A stretch of 64,000 bases of DNA from Streptomyces cellostaticus (GTDB lineage: Bacteria > Actinomycetota > Actinomycetes > Streptomycetales > Streptomycetaceae). This document shows, one piece after another, positions 1 to 9,077 of this stretch. Numbering within the stretch: position 1 is the stretch's first letter; every line of letters begins with the position of its first letter. A program made the position numbers and the translations under genes. Where the stretch lies: positions 124,001 through 188,000 of the forward strand of contig NZ_JALLIN010000003.1 in assembly GCF_023630175.1 (NCBI RefSeq), in the 5' to 3' direction. The notes under the pieces were generated by a model. That model did no database searches and had not been told where the DNA came from. It saw only the letters and a program-made list of their open reading frames with translations.

Positions 1-521
1 GCGTAGTTGTCCCGCAGCAGGCTGCGCACCGACCGCTCCTCGGCGATGCCCCACACGCCGTTGTTCGCGGCGTTCACCCTGCGCACGGTCAGGCCGTCGG
101 TCGCCATGCCGAACACACCGGTGCGGCTGAACCCGGTCACCTTCAGGTCGGCGACGGTGACGCCCTTGACGTCCTTGGTCTTGGTGCCCAGCACGCAGAT
201 GCCGTTGCCGCCCTCGGCGCAGCTCTTCGTGACCTTCTTGGCGGACTTCTTCACGGCCTTCTTGGCGGCGGGCTCGATGACCGTCCTGGAACCCACGCCC
301 CGCAGGGTCACGCGGGGGGTGCGGATCGTCACGCTCCCGTGGTAGGTGCCGGCGAGCACGAGCACGGTGTCACCGGCCTTGGCGGCGTCGACCGCCTTCT
401 GGATCGACTCGCCGGGGCGGACCACCAGGGTCGAGTGGGCGGCCACCGAGGGGGCCGCGCCCAGTGCGGTGCCGAGGAGGGCCGCGGTGCACGCGAGATA
501 AGCGATGTGGCATCTCTTCAT
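1..521 (-). CDS. Right-handed parallel beta-helix protein, secreted (3' end outside window)
   Basis: The reading frame opens at an ATG (519-521) and runs off the left edge without a stop, giving 173 residues. It begins with a basic N-terminus and a hydrophobic stretch ending in an Ala-rich signal-peptidase-like site (about residues 1-28), so it is probably exported. The next part, with a RPGESIQKAVDAAKAGDTV segment (about 36-54), is the usual opening of pectate-lyase/NosD-type beta-helix proteins. A Lys/Ala-rich insert around 88-98 may be a linker. Later segments such as GVTVADLKVTGF look like individual coils of the helix. The substrate cannot be told from this portion; many Streptomyces members are uncharacterised. 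Family call is fairly sure, function unknown. Confidence 0.8.
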   Translation of the reverse strand, partial: MKRCHIAYLACTAALLGTALGAAPSVAAHSTLVVRPGESIQKAVDAAKAGDTVLVLAGTYHGSVTIRTPRVTLRGVGSRTVIEPAAKKAVKKSAKKVTKSCAEGGNGICVLGTKTKDVKGVTVADLKVTGFSRTGVFGMATDGLTVRRVNAANNGVWGIAEERSVRSLLRDNY

Positions 522-798
522 ATTGCGTACGGTATGGCCGTTTTATCGTTGTATGGCCGGATAGGCCATCCGGCGGCGTGTCCGGAGCGGCGCGGACGGC
601 GGACCGGAACCGGGGGGGCGCCGGACGGGGCCAGGGGGCCGCGGTGACCCGTTCGGCCCCGCCCGGCACCACCCGCGCGGCGGCCTGGCGAGGGTGCGTC
701 CGGGCAGGCGGCGGGGCGTGCGGCGGCCGGGTCCGGCGCGGTGCCGGCGGCCGGACTCGCCAGGCGCCCCGCCACCCCGGGCGACCATACTGTCGCTT

Positions 799-1464
799 GT
801 GAACCGGGTCATGCGCGCGCGGCGAGGGCTCCGGGCGGCCGCGGCCTATGTGCGCAGCGCCCCGGGTACCTACGTCTGGCTCACGGTCCTGTTCTTCACC
901 ACCGTCGCCCTGCACCACATGTCACCGGCGTTCGAGCAGGACTTCCTGCGCCAGCGCTCGACGAACATCCACGAGCTGTCGCAGAACCCCGTGCGGGTGC
1001 TGATCACCAGCGCGATGTGGATCGACAGCGGGCACTGGCTGCCGTACGCCGTGCTGTTCACCGTCTTCCACGCCCAGGCCGAGCGCTGGCTGGGCACCCT
1101 GCGCTGGCTCGCGGTGTGCGTCGCCGCGCACGTGCTCGCCACGCTGGTCAGCGAGCTGGCCCTGCTCCAGGCGATCCACGACGGCCACGCCCCGCCGTCC
1201 GCCGTCAACTCGCTGGACATCGGCGTGAGTTACTCGCTGGCCGGAGTGATGGCGGTGCTCACCTACCGGATCGCGGCGCCGTGGCGATACCTGTACCTCG
1301 CCGGCCTGCTCGCCTTCTACGCCGTGCCGCTGGTGGCGAGCCGGGCCTTCACCGACTTCGGCCACTTCCTGTCCGTTCTGGTCGGTCTCGCCTGCCGTCC
1401 CCTGGTCAGGAGCCGCGGAAAAGCACGAAATCCGAAGGAGACACTGGCCACTCCCAGGGGCTAA
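799..1464 (+). CDS. Rhomboid-like integral membrane protein
   Basis: A 221-residue protein with about six hydrophobic segments, beginning with WLTVLFFTTVALHHM. It has the overall look of the actinobacterial rhomboid-like family. I do not see a convincing catalytic GxSG/His dyad, so protease activity should not be assumed. The start is uncertain: GTG at 799 and ATG at 811 are both in frame and neither has a clear Shine-Dalgarno, so a leaderless transcript is possible; the longer upstream frame is Arg/Pro-rich and implausible. The gene ends 10 bp before the next oxidoreductase on the same strand, so the two may be cotranscribed. Confidence 0.72.
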   Translation: MNRVMRARRGLRAAAAYVRSAPGTYVWLTVLFFTTVALHHMSPAFEQDFLRQRSTNIHELSQNPVRVLITSAMWIDSGHWLPYAVLFTVFHAQAERWLGTLRWLAVCVAAHVLATLVSELALLQAIHDGHAPPSAVNSLDIGVSYSLAGVMAVLTYRIAAPWRYLYLAGLLAFYAVPLVASRAFTDFGHFLSVLVGLACRPLVRSRGKARNPKETLATPRG

Positions 1465-1474
1465 CGTCCCGGCC

Positions 1475-2881
1475 ATGAGCAGCTCGGCAACCAGTGTCGT
1501 CAATGGTGGGATCTCCTTCTGGTACGCGGACGACGGCCTCCCCGCGGTGCGGGAGCCGCTGTCCGGGGACGCCTCGGCGGACGTCGTCGTCGTGGGCGGC
1601 GGCTACACGGGTCTGTGGACCGCGTACTACCTGAAGAAGGCCGCCCCCTTCCTGCGGATCACCGTCCTGGAGCAGAAGTTCTGCGGATACGGCGCCTCCG
1701 GCCGCAACGGCGGCTGGCTCTACAACGGGATCGCGGGCCGCGACCGGTACGCCAGGCTGCACGGTCACGAGGCCGCCGTACGCCTGCAGCGGGCGATGAA
1801 CGACACCGTGGCCGAGGTGGTCGCCGTCACCGAGGCGGAGGGCATCGACGCCGGTGTGCACAAGGGCGGGGTACTGGAAGTGGCGACCACCCCGGCCCAG
1901 TTGGCGCGGCTGCGGGCCTTCCACGAGCACGAGCTGTCGTTCGGCGAGAAGGACCGCGAGCTGTACGGGGCGCGGCAGACCGCCGAGCGGATCAGGGTGG
2001 CCGGCGCGGTGGGCTCGAGCTGGACCCCGCACGGCGCGCGGCTGCATCCGGTGAAGCTGGTCAAGGGGCTCGCGGCGGCCGCGGAGGCGCTGGGGGTGGT
2101 CATCCACGAGTCGACCCCGGTCACCGAGATCCGGCCCCAGCACGCCGTGACCCCGTACGGCACGGTCCGCGCGCCCTACGTGCTGCGCTGCACGGAGGGC
2201 TTCACCGCCTCGCTCGGCGGCCAGCGGCGGACCTGGCTGCCGATGAACTCCTCGATGATCGCCACCGAACCGCTCACCGACGAGCAGTGGGCGGCGGTCG
2301 GCTGGGACGGCCGGGAGGCGCTGGGCGACATGGCGCACGCCTACGTGTACGCGCAGCGCACCGCCGACGGCCGGATCGCCCTGGGCGGGCGCGGAGCGCC
2401 GTACCGCTTCGGCTCGCGGACCGACAACGACGGCCGCACCCGGGCCGAGACGGTCGAGGCCCTGCGGGAGGTCCTGACCCGCTTCTTCCCGGCCCTCGCG
2501 GGGGTGCGGATCGAGCACGCCTGGTCCGGTGTGCTCGGCGTCCCGCGCGACTGGTGCGCCACGGTCACCCTCGACCGGGCCACCGGGCTCGGCTGGGCGG
2601 GCGGCTACGTCGGTTCCGGCGTCGCCACCGCCAATCTGGCCGCCCGCACCCTGCGCGACCTCGTGCAGCGGGACTCCGGCCAGGCCGGCGGCACCGGGCT
2701 GACGGAGCTGCCCTGGGTGAACCACAGGGTCCGCAAATGGGAGCCGGAACCCTTCCGCTGGCTCGGCGTGCACGGCATGTACGCCACCTACCGCGCCGCC
2801 GACCGGCGCGAGCTGCTCCGCCCGGGTACCGGTTCCTCCCGGCTGGCGAGGGTGGCCGACCGGGTCGCGGGCCGGAACTGA
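1475..2881 (+). CDS. FAD-dependent oxidoreductase, DAO family (gamma-glutamylputrescine oxidase-like)
   Basis: This 468-residue protein carries an N-terminal Rossmann FAD motif (VVVVGGGYTGLWTAYYL, about residues 29-45) and a YGASGRNGG block just after, both typical of D-amino-acid-oxidase-type flavoenzymes such as PuuB and glycine oxidases. The C-terminal half has the second FAD-contact region (GWAGGYVGSGVATANLAART). Family members oxidise secondary amines or amino acids, releasing aldehyde or keto acid plus peroxide. No polyamine-catabolism genes lie nearby, so the substrate is open. It converges on the MFS gene across a strong bidirectional terminator. Confidence 0.85.
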   Translation: MSSSATSVVNGGISFWYADDGLPAVREPLSGDASADVVVVGGGYTGLWTAYYLKKAAPFLRITVLEQKFCGYGASGRNGGWLYNGIAGRDRYARLHGHEAAVRLQRAMNDTVAEVVAVTEAEGIDAGVHKGGVLEVATTPAQLARLRAFHEHELSFGEKDRELYGARQTAERIRVAGAVGSSWTPHGARLHPVKLVKGLAAAAEALGVVIHESTPVTEIRPQHAVTPYGTVRAPYVLRCTEGFTASLGGQRRTWLPMNSSMIATEPLTDEQWAAVGWDGREALGDMAHAYVYAQRTADGRIALGGRGAPYRFGSRTDNDGRTRAETVEALREVLTRFFPALAGVRIEHAWSGVLGVPRDWCATVTLDRATGLGWAGGYVGSGVATANLAARTLRDLVQRDSGQAGGTGLTELPWVNHRVRKWEPEPFRWLGVHGMYATYRAADRRELLRPGTGSSRLARVADRVAGRN

Positions 2882-2923
2882 CCGGTGGGCCCGGGCCGGA
2901 CGCGTCCGGCCCCGGCCCACCGG
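2882..2923. terminator. Bidirectional terminator between converging oxidase and MFS genes
   Basis: Perfect 10-bp arms CCGGTGGGCC (2882-2891) and GGCCCACCGG (2914-2923) enclose further pairing (CCGGACGCGTCCGG). It starts one base after the oxidase stop codon and lies downstream of the MFS gene as well, so it can serve both transcripts. There is no T-run, as is usual in Streptomyces. Confidence 0.7.
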
Positions 2924-2948
2924 CGGCCGGCCGGCCGGGCCGGGCGGT

Positions 2949-4460
2949 TCACCCCACCGACTCCGGCACCGGTGTCCCGGCCGGTGCCCGGCCCGGGGCC
3001 CGGGCGGTCACCATCAGGCCCGCCACCAGGCCGGCCAGCAGCATCACGCCCGCCGCCCACCAGATCGCGACCGTGTAGCCGTGCACCACGCCCGCCGGGA
3101 CGACCACGGCCCTGGAGGCCGGGCCGCGCAGGTGGGCGCTGACGTAGGCGGCGCCGCTGGTGGTGGCGATGGTGTTGAGCAGGGCCGTGCCGATCGAGCC
3201 GCCCACCTGCTGGGAGGTGTTGACGGTGGCCGAGGTGACGCCGGCGTCGCGCGGGGCCACACCGGCGGTGGCGGTGGCGAACACCGGCATGAAGGTCAGG
3301 CCCATGCCGAGGCCCAGGAGGATCAGCGCGGGCAGGATCTCGCCGGTGTAGGAGGAGCCGACGGTCATCCGGGTCAGGAGCAGCAGTCCGGTCGCGGCCA
3401 GCAGCATGCCGGGCACCATGAGCAGGCGCGGGGCCACCCGCTGCAGCAGCCGGGCCGAGATCTGGGTGGAGCCGATGATGATCGCGGCGGTCAGTGGCAG
3501 GAAGGCCAGGCCCGCCCGGACCGGCGACCAGCCGAGGATGACCTGCAGGTAGTAGGTCATGAACAGGAACAGCCCGAACATGCCGATCACCGCGAGCATC
3601 ATGGTCAGGAAGCAGCCCGCGCGGTTGCGGTCCCGGACGATGTGCAGCGGGAGCAGCGGGCTCGGTGCCCGGGTCTGCCACCGGACGAACGCCGCGAGCA
3701 GCACCGCGCCGGACGCGAACAGGGCGATCACCAGCGGGTCGGTCCAGCCGCGCGGCTCGGCCTCGGCGAAGCCGTAGACGATCGCGACGAGCCCCCCGCA
3801 GCCGAGCAGCACGCCGGGCACGTCGAGCCGGGCCTCGCGGTGGCCCGGGTGGTCGTGCAGCAGGGCGAAGGCGCCGAGCACCGCGACGACGGCGATGGGC
3901 ACGTTGACGTACAGGCACCAGCGCCAGTTCAGGTACTCGGTGAGCAGGCCGCCGACGATGAACCCGATGGCCGAACCGCTGCCGGCCAGGGCGCCGTAGA
4001 TGCCGAAGGCCTTGCCGCGCTCGCGCGGGTCGGTGAACGTCGTGGTCAGCAGGCTCAGCGCGGACGGCGCGAGCAGGGCGGCGAAGACGCCCTGGAGGGC
4101 ACGGGCCCCGAACAGCATGCCGGAACTGGTGGCCGCGCCGCCGAGCGCGGAGGCGGCCGCGAAGCCGATGAGCCCGACGACGAAGGTGCGCTTGCGGCCC
4201 ACGAGGTCGGCGACCCGGCCGCCCAGCAGCAGGAGTCCGCCGAAGGCCAGTGTGTAGGCGGTGATCACCCACTGCCGGGCGGCGTCGGACATGTGCAGGT
4301 CGTGCTGTGCGGAGGGCAGCGCGATGTTCACGATCGTCGCGTCCAGGACCACCATGAGCTGCGCGAGGGCGATGACGACCAGGCCCCACCAGCGGTGGGG
4401 ATCGGCCCGCCCGGTGCCGGGGGAGGCCGGCGGGGCCTCACCCTTTCGGCCGATATCCAT
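2949..4460 (-). CDS. MFS multidrug efflux transporter, DHA2 (EmrB/QacA) family, 14 TM
   Basis: A 503-residue hydrophobic protein of the 14-helix drug:H+ antiporter group. It shows the LDATIVNIALP motif in helix 1 (about residues 39-49), the GGRVADLVGRKRTF loop 2-3 signature, and the GSAIGFIVGGLL motif C in helix 5, which marks efflux antiporters. It would sit in the cytoplasmic membrane and export drug-like or dye-like compounds; the substrate is unknown. No TetR or MarR gene is adjacent, which is less usual for this family. The ATG start at 4460 faces away from the pentapeptide gene, leaving about 115 bp for divergent promoters. Confidence 0.9.
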   Translation of the reverse strand: MDIGRKGEAPPASPGTGRADPHRWWGLVVIALAQLMVVLDATIVNIALPSAQHDLHMSDAARQWVITAYTLAFGGLLLLGGRVADLVGRKRTFVVGLIGFAAASALGGAATSSGMLFGARALQGVFAALLAPSALSLLTTTFTDPRERGKAFGIYGALAGSGSAIGFIVGGLLTEYLNWRWCLYVNVPIAVVAVLGAFALLHDHPGHREARLDVPGVLLGCGGLVAIVYGFAEAEPRGWTDPLVIALFASGAVLLAAFVRWQTRAPSPLLPLHIVRDRNRAGCFLTMMLAVIGMFGLFLFMTYYLQVILGWSPVRAGLAFLPLTAAIIIGSTQISARLLQRVAPRLLMVPGMLLAATGLLLLTRMTVGSSYTGEILPALILLGLGMGLTFMPVFATATAGVAPRDAGVTSATVNTSQQVGGSIGTALLNTIATTSGAAYVSAHLRGPASRAVVVPAGVVHGYTVAIWWAAGVMLLAGLVAGLMVTARAPGRAPAGTPVPESVG

Positions 4461-4574
4461 CTGGTCAGAACATCATGAATCGGTGGATATTGCACCCGCG
4501 TGCTTCGGGATCCCCGGCACGGGACCTTCCCCCGGGCCGGCCCGGTTGTCAGTGGCACGGTGCAGCATGGGGGC

Positions 4575-5258
4575 ATGGCGACGAGAGCGACGGGCGCGGA
4601 CGGTGCACGGGTGAAGGCCGCGCGGCGGCCGGAGGTGCGGCTGCCGCCCCTGGAGCCCTGGAACGACGGCGGACTGGAGCCGGACGGCGACTACGACGGT
4701 CTCGAGTTCCGGGCGGCGGACCTGGCCGGGCAGGACGGCGCCGGCGCCCGCTTCATGGACTGCGCGCTGACGGACTGCGCGGTGGACGAGGCGGTGCTGC
4801 GCCGTGCCCGCGTGCTGGACTCGGTCCTGCGCGGCCTGCGGGGCGTCGGCACGGACCTCGCCGAGGCCACGTTCCGGGACGTGGAGCTGCTCGACCCCCG
4901 GCTCGGCGGCACGCAGTTGCACGGCGCCGTGCTGGAGCGGGTCGTGATCCGCGGCGGCAAGATCGACTTCCTCAACCTCCGCCGCTCCCGGCTCCGCGAC
5001 GTGGTCTTCGACTCCTGCGTCCTGGTCGAGCCGGACTTCGCCGGGGCCCGGCTCGAGCGGGTGGAGTTCACCGGCTGCGCCCTGAAGGAGGCGGACTTCG
5101 GCGGCGCCACCCTGAACGACGTCGATCTTCGCGGGGCCGCCCCGCTGGAGATCGTCCGGGGTCTGGACCGGCTGGCGGGGGCGGTGATCAGCACGGGGCA
5201 GCTCCTGGACCTGGCTCCGGCGCTGGCGGGCGAGCTGGGGATCAGGGTGGCGGACTGA
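4575..5258 (+). CDS. Pentapeptide-repeat protein
   Basis: The 227-residue protein has repeated A(D/N/T)LxX-like units through residues about 45-195 (for example FRAADLAGQDGAGARFMDCALTDC split over several coils, and later ADFGGATLNDVDLRGA). These are expected to fold as a right-handed quadrilateral beta-helix. Some family members mimic DNA and protect gyrase, but most have no known role. The ATG at 4575 is preceded by a G-rich stretch and excludes an unlikely 25-residue extension. It converges on the next gene with only 4 bp between stop codons. Confidence 0.82.
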   Translation: MATRATGADGARVKAARRPEVRLPPLEPWNDGGLEPDGDYDGLEFRAADLAGQDGAGARFMDCALTDCAVDEAVLRRARVLDSVLRGLRGVGTDLAEATFRDVELLDPRLGGTQLHGAVLERVVIRGGKIDFLNLRRSRLRDVVFDSCVLVEPDFAGARLERVEFTGCALKEADFGGATLNDVDLRGAAPLEIVRGLDRLAGAVISTGQLLDLAPALAGELGIRVAD

Positions 5259-5262
5259 GCGC

Positions 5263-5763
5263 TCAGGCCAGGCGGGGGAAGCGGGCCTGGAGGGTCCAGA
5301 TCGCCGGGTTCTCCGCCAGGTCCTCGTGCAGATCGCCCAGGTCGGCGATCAGATCGTGCAGGAAGTCGCGCGACTCCCGGCGCAGTTCCGAGTGGGAGAA
5401 GGACAGCGGGGCCTCCTCGGCCGGCATCCAGTCGGCCTCGATGTCCACCCAGCCGAAGCGGCGCTCGAAGAGCATCCGGTCGGTGGACTCGGTGAAGTCC
5501 AGTTCCGCGTGCTGCGGCCGGGAGGCGCGCGAGCCCATCGGGTCCCGGTCCAGCCGCTCCACGATGTCGCACAGCGCCCAGGCGAAGTCCAGCACCGGCA
5601 CCCATCCCCAGGCCGTGGACAGCTCGCGGTCCGACTTCGTGTCCGCGAGATAGACGTCCCCGCAGAACAGGTCGTGCCGCAGCGCGCGGACGTCCGCGCG
5701 GCGGTAGTCGGTCTGCGGCGGGTCCGGGAAGCGGTTGGAGAGGGCGTAGCCGATGTCGAGCAC
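5263..5763 (-). CDS. Conserved hypothetical protein (acidic, cytosolic)
   Basis: A 166-residue acidic protein rich in Asp, Glu and Trp, with no signal peptide or membrane segment. I recognise it only as a type commonly found in Streptomyces without function. The GTG start at 5763 has no obvious ribosome-binding site, and the residues just upstream in frame (RDTISC) would also fit the protein, so the start may be wrong. It is convergent with the pentapeptide gene and divergent from the M1 peptidase gene. Confidence 0.6.
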   Translation of the reverse strand: MLDIGYALSNRFPDPPQTDYRRADVRALRHDLFCGDVYLADTKSDRELSTAWGWVPVLDFAWALCDIVERLDRDPMGSRASRPQHAELDFTESTDRMLFERRFGWVDIEADWMPAEEAPLSFSHSELRRESRDFLHDLIADLGDLHEDLAENPAIWTLQARFPRLA

Positions 5764-5834
5764 GCAGGAGATGGTGTCACGCCCCGACCCGGCGCCCCCG
5801 CTCCGGTGCGCGCCGCCGCCGTAGGATCACTGAC

Positions 5835-7220
5835 ATGTCCAGATCCGTACGCCTTGTCCCGGCCCTCGCGGCCGTCCTCGCGCTCACCGGCACCGCGTGC
5901 GACGGCGGGGTCCGCGGTACCCCGGGCGGCCCGGGCGTGCACGACCCCTACTTCCCGCGAGCGGGCAACGGCGGCTACGACGTCACCCACTACGCCCTGA
6001 CCCTGGACTACACCCCGGCCGGCCGCCGGCTCACCGGCCGGGCCGTGATCACCGCCCGCGCCACCCAGGACCTGACCGCCTTCGACCTCGACCTCGACGG
6101 GCTGGACGTCGGCTCGGTCACCGTCGAGGGCCGGGACGCGCGCTGGAACCGTGCCGGACAGGAACTCACCGTCCGCCCCCACGACGACCTCCGTGACGGC
6201 GAGACCTTCACCACCACCGTCCGCTACTCCGGCACCCCGCGGACCCTCACCGACCCCGACGGTTCCGAGGAGGGCTGGCTGGCCACCGCGGACGGCGCGC
6301 TCGGCCTCGGTGAGCCGGTCGGCTCGATGGCGTGGTTCCCCGGCAACCACCATCCCTCGGACAAGGCGACGTACGACATCACGGTCACCGTCCCGGACGG
6401 ACTGCAGGCCGTCTCCAACGGGGAGCTGACCGGCCGGAGCAGCAAGGGCGGCCGGACGGCGTACACCTGGCACACCGCCCAGCCGATGGCGAGCTACGTG
6501 GCCACCGTCGCCGTCGGCCGCTACGACATCGGCCGCGGCACCGGGCCGCACGGCCTGCCCCTCCTCACCGCCGTCGATCCGGAGCAGGCGAAGGCGAGCG
6601 AGGACGTCCTGGCGAGGATCCCGGAGATCCTCGACTGGGAGGAGTCCAACTTCGGGCCGTACCCCTTCTCCTCCGCCGGGGCGGTCGTCGACCGCCCGGG
6701 AGACGTCCGGTACGCCCTGGAGACCCAGACCCGCCCCGTCTTCCCCGGCGCCCCCGACACCGGCACGCTCGTCCACGAACTCGCCCACCAGTGGTACGGC
6801 GACTCGGTCACCCCGAGAAGCTGGCGGGACATGTGGCTCAACGAGGGCTTCGCGACGTACGCCGAGTGGCTGTACCAGGAGGACCACGGCGGCAGGAGCG
6901 CCCAGCAGACCTTCACCGACCTGTACGACGGCGACGACGACGCCATCTGGGACTTCCCGCCGGCCAGGCCGTCCGGCGCCGCGCACATCTCCGGCAGCCC
7001 GGTCTACGAACGCGGCGCGATGGTGCTGCAGAAGATCCGGCAGAAGACCGGTGACGACACCTTCCACGACATCATCCAGGGCTGGGCGGCCGCGCACCGC
7101 CACGGAACCGCCGACACCGCCCAGTTCACCGCGTACGTGGAGCGGAAGGCCCCGGACAAGGACTTCGGCGGGATCTGGAGGGACTGGCTCTACGGGGACG
7201 GCAGGCCGGGCCGTCCGTGA
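5835..7220 (+). CDS. Secreted M1-family zinc metallopeptidase (aminopeptidase N-like), probable lipoprotein
   Basis: A 461-residue protein. The N-terminus is a signal peptide ending in LTGTAC, compatible with but not a perfect lipobox (Cys about residue 20). An N-terminal beta domain (about 35-225) precedes the catalytic domain with the zinc motif HELAH at 314-318 and the third ligand Glu337 in NEGFATY, exactly the M1 spacing. It should trim peptides outside the membrane. It is shorter than full aminopeptidase N because the C-terminal helical domain is largely absent, as in many Streptomyces homologues. The stop codon sits in the loop of a terminator hairpin. Confidence 0.9.
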   Translation: MSRSVRLVPALAAVLALTGTACDGGVRGTPGGPGVHDPYFPRAGNGGYDVTHYALTLDYTPAGRRLTGRAVITARATQDLTAFDLDLDGLDVGSVTVEGRDARWNRAGQELTVRPHDDLRDGETFTTTVRYSGTPRTLTDPDGSEEGWLATADGALGLGEPVGSMAWFPGNHHPSDKATYDITVTVPDGLQAVSNGELTGRSSKGGRTAYTWHTAQPMASYVATVAVGRYDIGRGTGPHGLPLLTAVDPEQAKASEDVLARIPEILDWEESNFGPYPFSSAGAVVDRPGDVRYALETQTRPVFPGAPDTGTLVHELAHQWYGDSVTPRSWRDMWLNEGFATYAEWLYQEDHGGRSAQQTFTDLYDGDDDAIWDFPPARPSGAAHISGSPVYERGAMVLQKIRQKTGDDTFHDIIQGWAAAHRHGTADTAQFTAYVERKAPDKDFGGIWRDWLYGDGRPGRP

Positions 7221-7233
7221 CGGACGGCCCGGC
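7205..7233 (+). terminator. Terminator hairpin whose loop is the stop codon of the M1 peptidase gene
   Basis: Perfect 13-bp arms at 7205-7217 (GCCGGGCCGTCCG) and 7221-7233 surround the three bases TGA, which are the stop codon. It lies between converging M1 and M4 peptidase genes and may act in both directions. A stop codon as the entire loop is an unusually tight arrangement. Confidence 0.65.
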
Positions 7234-7253
7234 TCGCCGCGCAGCTCGCGGGG

Positions 7254-8879
7254 CTAGTTGACGTTGACCGCCTTCCACGCCGCCGCCACCGCGTTGTACT
7301 CCGCGCTGCCCGAGCCGTACAGGGCGGCCGCGGCCTGCAGGGTGCCGGTGCGGGCGCCCGCGTAGTCGGTGGTCGAGGTGAAGTACGTGCTCAGGGCCTT
7401 GTACCAGATCTGAATCGCCTTGTCCCGGCCGATGCCGGTGACGGTGGAGCCGTCGTACGTCGGGGAGTTGTAGGACACTCCGTTGATCGTCTTCGCGCCG
7501 CTGCCCTCGGACAGCAGGTAGAAGAAGTGGTTGGCGACACCGGACGAGTAGTGCACGTCGAGCCGGCGGAGGGACTTCGACCAGTAGTCGGCGGAACCGC
7601 CGTCCTTGCTGGGCTTGTCCATGTAGCGCAGCGGGGTGCCGTCGCCGTTGATGTCGATCTTCTCGCCGATGAGGTAGTCACCGGGGTCGGAGGAGTTGTT
7701 CGCGAAGAACTCCACCGCGGTGCCGAAGATGTCGCTGGTGGCCTCGTTCAGGCCGCCGGACTCGCCCCGGTAGTTGAGCTTCGCCGTGGCCGCGGTCAGA
7801 CCGTGGCTCATCTCGTGACCGGCGACGTCGAGCGAGGTCAACGGGTCGGCGTTGCCGGAGCCGTCGCCGTAGGTCATGCAGAAGCAGCTGTCGTCCCAGA
7901 AGGCGTTGACGTAGGCGTTGCCGTAGTGGACGCGGGAGTAGGCGGCCTTGCCGTCGCCCGCGATGCCGTTGCGGTTGAAGGCGGACTTGTAGAAGTCCCA
8001 GGTGACGGCGGCGCCGTAGGCGGCGTCCACGGCCGCGGTCTGGCGGTTGGAGACGGACCCGTTGCCCCAGACGTCGTCGGCGTCGTGGAAGAGGGTGCCG
8101 GTGCCGCTGGTGCCGCCGTTGAGGTCGTAGGTCTTGTGACCGCCGCGGCCGCCGTCGATCAGGTCGTAGCCGCCGGACGCGGAGGCGGTGGTGCCGAGGG
8201 GGACCGTGCCGCTGTACTGGCTGGTGCCCGTTCCGGTCTCGATGGCCTCGTAGGAGTAGATCTTCTTGCCGGTCCGCGCGTCGGTGACGACGTGCAGCTC
8301 GCTCGGGGTGCCGTCGTGCTGGACGCCCTTGACGACGGACTCGTAGGCGAGGACCGGCTTGGCGCCGGCCGCCCACACCACCTTGCGGGAGGAGGCGGCG
8401 GTGGCCTTCGCGGTGTCCGCGGCCTTCAGGGCGGTCTTCCCGGCGCTCGTGGCGGAGACGGCGGCCGTGGTGGTCGGCACGGATATGCGGGCCTTGGCCG
8501 CCTTGCTGACGCCCTTGAGCGAGCCGTTCGCGGCGACGTGGGTGACCAGGTCGCCGCCGAGTACGGGAAGGCCCGCGTACGTCCGCTCGTAGCGGGTGTG
8601 GACGGTGCCGTTCGCGTCCTTGACCACGTCCCGGACGACCAGCTTCTCCTTGGCGCCCAGTCCGAGTTCGCGGGCCGCGGCACCGGCGTGCCGCTGGGCC
8701 GTCTCGATGGCGGCGGCCCGGGCCGGGGCGCTGAGCGGGACGGCCGTGGCGCCGGGGGTGTGCGTGGGGGCGGCGGTGGCGGAACCGTTCTGCAGCGCGA
8801 GGACGACCATCGCCGCCGAGCCGGCCAGTGCGACGGTGCGCATGGCGGTCCTGCGGGAGGCGCGGGGGTGCTGTGTCAC
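7254..8879 (-). CDS. Secreted M4-family neutral metallopeptidase (thermolysin-like)
   Basis: The 541-residue preproprotein has a signal peptide (to about residue 37), an FTP/PepSY propeptide (about 60-210) and a thermolysin catalytic domain. The zinc site is HEMSH at 355-359 with Glu379 in GGLNEATSD, the 20-residue M4 spacing. The enzyme would be secreted and activated by propeptide cleavage to digest extracellular protein. The GTG at 8879 is supported by AAGGAG six bases upstream. Next to the M1 peptidase it gives an extracellular proteolysis pair, though the genes converge and are not an operon. Confidence 0.93.
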   Translation of the reverse strand: MTQHPRASRRTAMRTVALAGSAAMVVLALQNGSATAAPTHTPGATAVPLSAPARAAAIETAQRHAGAAARELGLGAKEKLVVRDVVKDANGTVHTRYERTYAGLPVLGGDLVTHVAANGSLKGVSKAAKARISVPTTTAAVSATSAGKTALKAADTAKATAASSRKVVWAAGAKPVLAYESVVKGVQHDGTPSELHVVTDARTGKKIYSYEAIETGTGTSQYSGTVPLGTTASASGGYDLIDGGRGGHKTYDLNGGTSGTGTLFHDADDVWGNGSVSNRQTAAVDAAYGAAVTWDFYKSAFNRNGIAGDGKAAYSRVHYGNAYVNAFWDDSCFCMTYGDGSGNADPLTSLDVAGHEMSHGLTAATAKLNYRGESGGLNEATSDIFGTAVEFFANNSSDPGDYLIGEKIDINGDGTPLRYMDKPSKDGGSADYWSKSLRRLDVHYSSGVANHFFYLLSEGSGAKTINGVSYNSPTYDGSTVTGIGRDKAIQIWYKALSTYFTSTTDYAGARTGTLQAAAALYGSGSAEYNAVAAAWKAVNVN

Positions 8880-9077
8880 TCGATCTCCTTATGGCTGGCC
8901 TCCGGTGGGGCCGGAGACTCAGTTGGGGCACGGGGGACGTACAAGCTGCGGCGGGTGCGGAGAGAGTGACACCTGTAAGGCCCTGTTTGACAGAGCGCCG
9001 ACAAGACTTTACGTGTTCGTATCCGAATGCCGTGCCCCGCAGACCGTTATCCGGACGACCGAGAAGCCCTCAACTCC

